From the NCBI RefSeq assembly GCF_000020585.3, contig NC_011138.3:99501-163500 (forward strand): 64,000 nt of DNA, read 5' to 3'. Shown here piece after piece: positions 58,624 to 64,000 of this stretch. Each line of letters opens with the position of its first letter. Position 1 is the first letter of the stretch. Made by a program: the position numbers and the translations under genes. Origin of the DNA: Alteromonas mediterranea DE. Its GTDB lineage: Bacteria > Pseudomonadota > Gammaproteobacteria > Enterobacterales > Alteromonadaceae. The notes below the pieces were generated by a model that worked only from the letters and a program-made list of their open reading frames with translations, was not told the DNA's origin and did no database searches.

Positions 58624-59792
58624 AGTGCGCTAGCTCCTTGTCCAAATACCTGTTTAACACGGCTATCGAGTAAACGCTCCAATGGCTTTTGAGACGCAAG
58701 CTCGGTTGGAATAGGGCGTGCAATATCGGTAGCACTTAAGTTTTGTAGCGCATCCATAAAACCGGTAACTTGGCTTTTTTCGGTATCAAACTTTTCAGTA
58801 AGTAGGGTTTGCGCATATTGCAGTGACTGACTGTACAGGCCTTCATCACCCTGAAGGGCAGCTGTTTGCGCATGCATAAGCTGTAATCTAAGCTGCTCTT
58901 TTGCTAGGAACTGCGCTTCTAGCGAAAGCACTGGCTCTACCGGGCCTTCAATGCTTTTTACGGTAAGAAAATCGTCAACCAATGAACGCCACACCTTCGC
59001 AAGATTTTCTTGCCAATCGTCAGCCGATTCCGACAATGTCGTGTCTTGTGCATTGCTATCTTCTGGTTTTTCAAAGGTATTCAGAGGAAGCTTATCGATT
59101 TGCGCCATCATGCCGGTAAGTGCTAGCGCCACCGAACTTTGCGATACGGGGTTTAACTGCTGTAGTGTTTGAATATCTTCGGCAAGGGTAGCGCGAACCG
59201 GTAACACCGATGGGTCAGCCAGTGACTTTAGGCGCTTGTCAGCATTAACTAACAATAGAATTGCCGTGCGAACGTCGTTTTCTAGCCATAGCTTTCTTCC
59301 TGCCATACGCACAAGGTAGTCAGCTTCAGCAATTAGCCAATCAGCTGGGCGTCGGCCTTCCATGTTGTTAAGCTGCTGCAGGGTTGATTCTGCTTGAAGC
59401 GCTAGCTGTTCGTTTTGTGACTTAAGTTCCGCAACTGTACTTTCTAGCGCTTGGTTTGTTCGCGTGACATTTTCAATTGATGCCAAAATGTCTGCGCGCT
59501 CGCGCTCAATCGCGTTTAACTGAGATGCGTTATTTTGCTGTGCAATAACCGTTTCTTGGCTTGCTGATTGCTGCTGCATGTAATACCAATAACCTGCGCC
59601 TGCCATACCGAGCACAAGTAAAAACAGGATAATTACAACAAACCAAAGTAGACCATTACCCGATGATTTTTTTTGTTTAGCGCCAGACTTTGAAGATTCA
59701 CTCTGCGTGGCAGAAGACTCTATTACTTCTTTTTCAGCATCCACTTTCACGAGTTCCTCTTTGTGTGGGCTATTTTCATTATTGTTGGCCAT
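58620..59792 (-). CDS. hemX: HemX-type membrane protein
   Basis: A 390-residue protein: Lys/Ser-rich cytosolic tail, one membrane helix (LLWFVVIILFLLVLGMAGAGYWYYM, about 48-72, longer sequence not all shown), then a periplasmic coiled coil (about 80-150) and helical domain. This matches the HemX family downstream of hemD in gammaproteobacteria. Despite its old annotation as uroporphyrinogen methylase, it has no SAM site. It starts one base after the hemD stop. Confidence 0.87.
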   Translation of the reverse strand: MANNNENSPHKEELVKVDAEKEVIESSATQSESSKSGAKQKKSSGNGLLWFVVIILFLLVLGMAGAGYWYYMQQQSASQETVIAQQNNASQLNAIERERADILASIENVTRTNQALESTVAELKSQNEQLALQAESTLQQLNNMEGRRPADWLIAEADYLVRMAGRKLWLENDVRTAILLLVNADKRLKSLADPSVLPVRATLAEDIQTLQQLNPVSQSSVALALTGMMAQIDKLPLNTFEKPEDSNAQDTTLSESADDWQENLAKVWRSLVDDFLTVKSIEGPVEPVLSLEAQFLAKEQLRLQLMHAQTAALQGDEGLYSQSLQYAQTLLTEKFDTEKSQVTGFMDALQNLSATDIARPIPTELASQKPLERLLDSRVKQVFGQGASAL

Positions 59793-60524
59793 TCAATACT
59801 CCCAGTTTTCCTTTACCCAGGCGATGAGTGCCTGATCGGTGGCTCGCTGACAAACGGCAACCTCTTCAATACCTTTATTGGTGAGGGTTTTAGCAATGCG
59901 GCTGCTTACTGTTAGCCATGGATAAGCTAAAAGCGCGTTGCCAAATTGTTCTATAAGCTGCAGTGCCATTGCTTCGCTTGTAGCGATAATGCCGCTAACT
60001 TCGCCCAGTTTCCACCGTTTTGTGTAAATTGGGCGCGTAAGTGGTTCCCTTTTATAAACGCAAAAGCTGTTCACTGACATCCCTTTTTCGTCTAATCCAT
60101 TAGCGATAGCGTCCCTTCCACCTTCACCTTTAATAATAACGACTTGTTGACAGTTTGCCTCATTAAGTTGGTGCATTGCCAGTATACCTTCGGATGTATG
60201 AACCTTAGGAATGGCAATATTGACGGATGATAGCTCGCTCAGCCCTGCACGAAGTTTATGTGCGGTGGCGTCGCCCACTGCAACAACAAGGGGAGGGGCT
60301 GCCGCTGTTTTCTTCAACCCCGAAACGACGGTATCTACAGCATATACGCTGGTAACAATAATTACGTTTATCGCGTTGTGAGATAAAAATTCAGCTGCAG
60401 CATATTGCTCTGAAAGTACTGGGACAATATCAGACGTAGCTACACCTACCGCATCAATTCCAGCATTTTCAAAAGCTAACGCGCTCGCTTTTAATTTTGG
60501 TAAAGGGCGTGTGAACAGTAGCAT
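59793..60524 (-). CDS. hemD: HemD, uroporphyrinogen-III synthase
   Basis: A 243-residue two-lobed enzyme that closes and inverts ring D of hydroxymethylbilane. Segments LLFTRPLPK at the start, VAVGDATAHKL near the middle and GIIATSEAMALQLIEQFG near the C-terminus match the family, which is otherwise poorly conserved. It is second in hemC-D-X-Y. Confidence 0.9.
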   Translation of the reverse strand: MLLFTRPLPKLKASALAFENAGIDAVGVATSDIVPVLSEQYAAAEFLSHNAINVIIVTSVYAVDTVVSGLKKTAAAPPLVVAVGDATAHKLRAGLSELSSVNIAIPKVHTSEGILAMHQLNEANCQQVVIIKGEGGRDAIANGLDEKGMSVNSFCVYKREPLTRPIYTKRWKLGEVSGIIATSEAMALQLIEQFGNALLAYPWLTVSSRIAKTLTNKGIEEVAVCQRATDQALIAWVKENWEY

Positions 60525-60579
60525 TAATACGAAGCCTCATCCTTTTAGTTTTCGAAATACTGCTTAAAAAAGGGAAGGT

Positions 60580-60611
60580 AAACGGGATAAGAAAATATCC
60601 CTATCCCGTTT
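60580..60611. other. Inverted repeat between hemC and hemD
   Basis: AAACGGGATA (60580-60589) and TATCCCGTTT (60602-60611), a 10-bp perfect stem with a 12-base loop, sits in the 97-bp gap between hemC and hemD. There is no T-run on the minus strand, so it may be a processing or attenuation site and need not terminate. Confidence 0.6.
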
Positions 60612-60621
60612 AGCGTGCATT

Positions 60622-61560
60622 TTAGCTATAAAGTGCTTTCAAAATTTCGCCAGCACCTTGCTCTAAAAGGGCTTCAGCTACCTCAATACCCATGTCTTTG
60701 GCTTTCTCTCTAGACGCGGTAGCTGAGGCAAAAAGAAGCTCAGAGCCATCGGGCTTTCCTACCATGCCAGTGAGCGTTAGCACATCGTTATCCAGTGTAG
60801 CAAAACTGCCAATAGGGACTTGGCATCCGCCTTCTAGCCTTTCATTCATGGCGCGTTCTGCAGTAACACGGGTGTGCGTATCTGCGTGGTTTAATGCTTG
60901 AAGTAGCGCTATTAGTTCTTCATCGTCGTTGCGACATTCAATGCCTACAGCGCCTTGGCCTACAGCCGGAAGAGAGATGTCAGCAGGCAGAGCCATGCGA
61001 ATACGCGATTGCATTTTAAGGCGAATAAGCCCTGCAGAGGCTAAAATAATGGCGTCGTATTCGCCTGCATCAAGCTTAGCTAAACGGGTATTTACGTTAC
61101 CGCGAAGGTCCTTGATGATTAGATCAGGGCGGTATTTGCGAATTTGACATTGTCTGCGTAGGCTAGATGTACCCACTATTGCGCCTTCTGGCAGTGCATC
61201 TAGGCTGTCGTGGTTGTTAGACACGAAGGCATCGAACGGATTCTCACGCTCACATATAGCGTGTAACCCAAAGCCTTCCGGGAATTCTACCGGTACGTCT
61301 TTCATTGAGTGCACAGCAATATCGGCACGGCCTTCAAGCATGGCAATTTCAAGCTCTTTGATAAAAAGGCCTTTGCCGCCAATTTTGGCCAGCGGCGTAT
61401 CGAGAATTTTATCGCCTTGGGTGCTCATGGGCACAAGCTCAACGGTCATTGATGGGTAATGCTCCAACAATTTTGCCTTCACATACTCTGCTTGCCAAAG
61501 CGCTAAGGCACTTTTTCTAGTAGCAATTCGAACGGTGCGGGTGGTGTTGAGATGACTCAT
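60622..61560 (-). CDS. hemC: HemC, porphobilinogen deaminase
   Basis: A 312-residue enzyme that links four porphobilinogens into hydroxymethylbilane. It has the dipyrromethane-cofactor cysteine in EGGCQVPIG (about 245), plus [17 protein letters not shown] at the start, [12 protein letters not shown] and [11 protein letters not shown]. It is first in the hem operon. The start ATG 61560 is preceded by a divergent region shared with the GGDEF gene. Confidence 0.96.
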   Translation of the reverse strand: MSHLNTTRTVRIATRKSALALWQAEYVKAKLLEHYPSMTVELVPMSTQGDKILDTPLAKIGGKGLFIKELEIAMLEGRADIAVHSMKDVPVEFPEGFGLHAICERENPFDAFVSNNHDSLDALPEGAIVGTSSLRRQCQIRKYRPDLIIKDLRGNVNTRLAKLDAGEYDAIILASAGLIRLKMQSRIRMALPADISLPAVGQGAVGIECRNDDEELIALLQALNHADTHTRVTAERAMNERLEGGCQVPIGSFATLDNDVLTLTGMVGKPDGSELLFASATASREKAKDMGIEVAEALLEQGAGEILKALYS

Positions 61561-61755
61561 GCTTATTCCAAACTATTAAAAAGATAAACAAAACGACGTA
61601 TCACAGAACGTCATACGAGATACGTTGTAGTATACGCATTTTCTTGGTTAATGTTTGGAAATAGCGGTGATTTTCTACTTGGTTAATCGTTAACTTTCAG
61701 ACTATGCTGAGTTGGGCTAAGGGTGTCTGGTAATAAAAGTGGAGAAGGTTCTAGT

Positions 61756-62817
61756 ATGGACTACTCGTCGTTAGGGAAACTGTTAAGAAGCGCTCAACAA
61801 GACGAAGCGGAGGCAAAACGCAGAAGACTGACACTGTATTTTATTTCTTATGTTGGCGGCACCATCATGGCCTTTATGGCGTGGCTTAATGTGGGAAATA
61901 ATACACCGCTCCTTGTAGGAACCCTTACAGCCTCAGCAGCCGTTGTATACATAAACGTGTTGTTGTCTCACATATTCCCGCGAGTCGACGTGTTTTACTA
62001 CGTTGGCGGCCTTGTTGCAATGTTTACTGTTAACGGCTTGGTGTATACCGGGGGATTAAATAATACCGGCCTTTACTTTGTGTTTCCGCTGTTGTTCTTG
62101 CAGATCATAGTGGTGCGTTTTAGGCCCGCGTTGATTTATGTTTCGGTAACATTGGCCATCACTACTTTTATGCTATACAACCAAGAGAATATAATTGCTC
62201 AGTATTCCGATGAACACGTATCTCGCTTCCTAATCTCTACGCTTTGTTTTGTTTGTGTGGCCTTTATTGGCGAAAATTTTTGGCATCAAAGCCGAAAGGA
62301 GATGTTGAAAGAAAACTTTGAGCGTATGCGCCAAGCCAATACCGACCCGTTAACCAAACTGCCCAACCGCCGTTTTCTAGAAGCCGTTTTTTTTGAAAAG
62401 GCCATGCAAGACCCTGCTACATATTTTCCTTTAAGCGCGGTAGTGGTAGATATCGATCACTTTAAAAAGATTAACGATAGCTATGGTCACGATGTGGGCG
62501 ATCAGGTGCTTATTCATGTTACCAGTTTGATGAAAGAAGCGGTCAGATCTTCTGATGTGGTAGCACGCACTGGCGGTGAAGAATTTTTGGTGCTTTTTCC
62601 TCATGCTACGTTGACGCAAGCGGTTAAGTTGGCTGAAACAATGAGGAGGCTAATAGAAGAAAGACCTTTTGTAGCAGGAGACATTAATCACCCTATCACC
62701 GCAAGTTTTGGTGTTGCCACAGCGTTAACCGATACCAACCTACATGCCAGTTTAAAACAGGCTGATGATAACTTATACAAAGCGAAAAATGCGGGCAGAA
62801 ACCGCGTGATGGAATGA
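61756..62817 (+). CDS. Membrane GGDEF diguanylate cyclase
   Basis: A 353-residue protein. The N-terminal half has about five to six membrane helices (residues 25-185). The C-terminal GGDEF domain includes DPLTKLPNRR, VDIDHFKKIND and the active-site TGGEEF, so it should make c-di-GMP. ATG 61756 (GGAGAAGG at 61741-61748) is chosen over ATG 61723. There is no sensory domain that could be recognised. Followed by a two-way terminator. Confidence 0.9.
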   Translation: MDYSSLGKLLRSAQQDEAEAKRRRLTLYFISYVGGTIMAFMAWLNVGNNTPLLVGTLTASAAVVYINVLLSHIFPRVDVFYYVGGLVAMFTVNGLVYTGGLNNTGLYFVFPLLFLQIIVVRFRPALIYVSVTLAITTFMLYNQENIIAQYSDEHVSRFLISTLCFVCVAFIGENFWHQSRKEMLKENFERMRQANTDPLTKLPNRRFLEAVFFEKAMQDPATYFPLSAVVVDIDHFKKINDSYGHDVGDQVLIHVTSLMKEAVRSSDVVARTGGEEFLVLFPHATLTQAVKLAETMRRLIEERPFVAGDINHPITASFGVATALTDTNLHASLKQADDNLYKAKNAGRNRVME

Positions 62818-62875
62818 CAGACGCAAAAAGCGTTAATGCTTCAAATATGTCTTGGCGAGCACAACAGCAAGTAAA

Positions 62876-62906
62876 AAACGCTGGTAGTAATGGTACGCCA
62901 GCGTTT
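62876..62906. terminator. Bidirectional terminator
   Basis: AAACGCTGG (62876-62884) and CCAGCGTTT (62898-62906) with flanking A- and T-like runs, between the GGDEF gene (+) and esterase gene (-). Confidence 0.75.
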
Positions 62907-62930
62907 CGAAAAAATTAGCGACAGCAAGTG

Positions 62931-63602
62931 TTAGTTAAGCAACTTTTGTAACCATGCACTGATGTCATTAAGTTCTTGCATACAAACGTTGTGTTGCATG
63001 GTGTAAGTCTGCCACGTTGCCTTAAAACCGCATTCGTTTAGTGTCTTAAAAGCAGCGTTGCCCATGAAAACCGGTACAACCTCGTCCTGCTCACCGTGGG
63101 CCATCATTATGGGTGTCTCGCGGTTCACGTCTAGTGCTTCACTACTTAGTAATGCGGGTTCACACATGTAGGTAGAAAGCGCCATAACGCCGGCCAGTTT
63201 TTGCGAAAATCTAGGGGCAAGGTGCAAGGCGATAACGCCCCCTTGGGAGAACCCTGCTAAAACGATACGTTCTGCTTTAATGCCGCTTTCAATCTGCGCT
63301 TTGATAAGTTGCTCAACCTGTTCTGCCGATTCTTTTACCCCTTCAAGATCTGCGCGGCTTTCAAAATCTAGCGATTTGATGTCGTACCAAGCACGCATGC
63401 GCATTCCGCCATTTATCGTGATGGGGCGCTCCGATGCATGGGGAAACAGGAATTTTACGGCCATTGAATCTGGTAATTTAAGCTCGGGCACAATAGGAGC
63501 AAAGCCGTGGCCTGAATCGCCAAGACCGTGAAGCCAGATAACGCAGGCATCAGGCGCTGTTGACGGATTTATCTCTACGCACGGCAGAAGTTGCTGAGTC
63601 AT
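62931..63602 (-). CDS. Carboxylesterase/phospholipase (alpha/beta hydrolase)
   Basis: A 223-residue serine hydrolase of the carboxylesterase/lysophospholipase family. WLHGLGDSGHGFAPI near the N-terminus forms the oxyanion region, GFSQGG (about 113-118) holds the nucleophilic Ser, and AHGEQDEVVP plus MQHNVC near the end give the Asp and His of the triad. Probably cytoplasmic; broad esterase activity on short acyl esters is the family's usual role. Confidence 0.9.
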   Translation of the reverse strand: MTQQLLPCVEINPSTAPDACVIWLHGLGDSGHGFAPIVPELKLPDSMAVKFLFPHASERPITINGGMRMRAWYDIKSLDFESRADLEGVKESAEQVEQLIKAQIESGIKAERIVLAGFSQGGVIALHLAPRFSQKLAGVMALSTYMCEPALLSSEALDVNRETPIMMAHGEQDEVVPVFMGNAAFKTLNECGFKATWQTYTMQHNVCMQELNDISAWLQKLLN

Positions 63603-63676
63603 TCTATATTTCCTAGTTTTGTTGTTGCTTCATTACCAATGGTTATCCTTTCTCACGGGCAATCTCTGTCTTTCGC

Positions 63677-63721
63677 AAGAATGGTGGGGGGTCAGAGTAC
63701 TTTTTCTGCCCCACCATTCTT
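63677..63721. repeat. REP-like stem-loop with GGGGTCAGAGTA core
   Basis: AAGAATGGTGGGG (63677-63689) and CCCCACCATTCTT (63709-63721) form a perfect 13-bp stem with a loop containing GTCAGAGTACTTTTT. This motif is reminiscent of REP sequences moved by IS200-like (RAYT/Y1) transposases. No transposase lies in the window. Confidence 0.55.
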
Positions 63722-63889
63722 AGAAACTTATTATTGTTATGTATTTTGCTAACGCCGATCGGCAACTTAAATACAGGTCATCATCGATCATCAATGCATA
63801 AACCAGATAATCACAGTTACGGCGCAAGGGCTTAATATGCTATCATTGCTACTTGAAATCACCACATCTTGATAAACTTTTAATATCCT

Positions 63890-64000
63890 ATGGCTTCACT
63901 ACTTGGCAATTTATTTATACTTGCAGCTCCTTCAGGGGCGGGAAAATCTAGCCTTATAAAGGCGCTAATGGAAAAGTACGAAGGTAATGAAACTACGCCT
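63890..64000 (+). CDS. gmk: Guanylate kinase, 5' part
   Basis: The first 37 residues ([27 protein letters not shown]..., first 20 shown only in part here) carry the family P-loop APSGAGKSS. The enzyme phosphorylates GMP to GDP. The frame runs off the right edge of the window, so length cannot be checked. ATG 63890 has no strong ribosome site nearby. Confidence 0.9.
   Translation, partial: MASLLGNLFILAAPSGAGKSSLIKALMEKYEGNETTP

Overview
The window looks like a chromosomal segment of a marine gammaproteobacterium of the Alteromonas type. The protein families support this: a fused thiD-thiE inside a thiC-DE-F-S-G-H operon, hemCDXY, a TonB-dependent siderophore receptor, a BCCT transporter and a DUF3240 gene behind a heavy-metal RND pump. 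The assignment is inferred from gene content, not from a marker gene. No complete tRNA or rRNA gene, CRISPR array or transposase gene was found.

Layout. (1) 1-10.3 kb is backbone-like: a peroxiredoxin (partial), a DsrE-like exported protein, an Lgt-like/thioredoxin membrane protein, a LuxR-type regulator divergent from a TolC-adaptor-RND-DUF3240 metal-efflux operon, and a BCCT carrier. (2) 10.4-11.75 kb is a scar region: an HNH-like gene whose 3' end is duplicated about 0.65 kb downstream, each copy followed by a tRNA-3'-end-like sequence. (3) 11.85-33.95 kb is a visibly AT-richer defence island. It opens with a minus-strand operon SLATT membrane effector / NA37 nucleoid-associated protein / RelA-SpoT synthetase, followed by a small ORF and a GIY-YIG nuclease. 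It then carries a full single-strand DNA phosphorothioation locus: sspB-sspC-sspD on the plus strand, sspA on the minus strand in an operon with a phosphorothioation-associated methyltransferase and an HTH/M15-peptidase-like protein, a divergent four-gene restriction operon (PLD-helicase, 77 aa, SMC-like ATPase, 160 aa; SspFGH-type), a putative HTH regulator and an sspE-type DUF262/DUF1524 restriction gene. (4) 34-42 kb: a methyltransferase, a yhiI-rbbA-yhhJ-type ABC export operon in which rbbA is broken by an apparent 2-base insertion, and a Fur-box-preceded siderophore receptor. (5) 42-50 kb: acyl-CoA dehydrogenase, LysR regulator, MBL hydrolase, ycjX-ycjF, a ThrE-type exporter, and a yhfG antitoxin gene abutting a beheaded fic gene. 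(6) 50.6-57.3 kb: the thiamin operon under a TPP riboswitch. (7) 57.4-64 kb: hemC-D-X-Y, a GGDEF protein, a carboxylesterase, and the start of gmk.

How the genes work together. In the Ssp locus, SspA (sulfur donor), SspD (ATP pyrophosphatase), SspC (ATPase) and SspB (nickase) should place sulfur in one DNA strand. Two separate restriction arms, SspE and the SspFGH-like operon, would then act on incoming DNA. The least described parts are the SLATT-NA37-RelA/SpoT operon, which reads like a nucleotide-signal-to-membrane-effector abortive system, and the HTH/M15-like gene co-transcribed with the methyltransferase and sspA. Both are inferences from domains and gene order; no function was tested.
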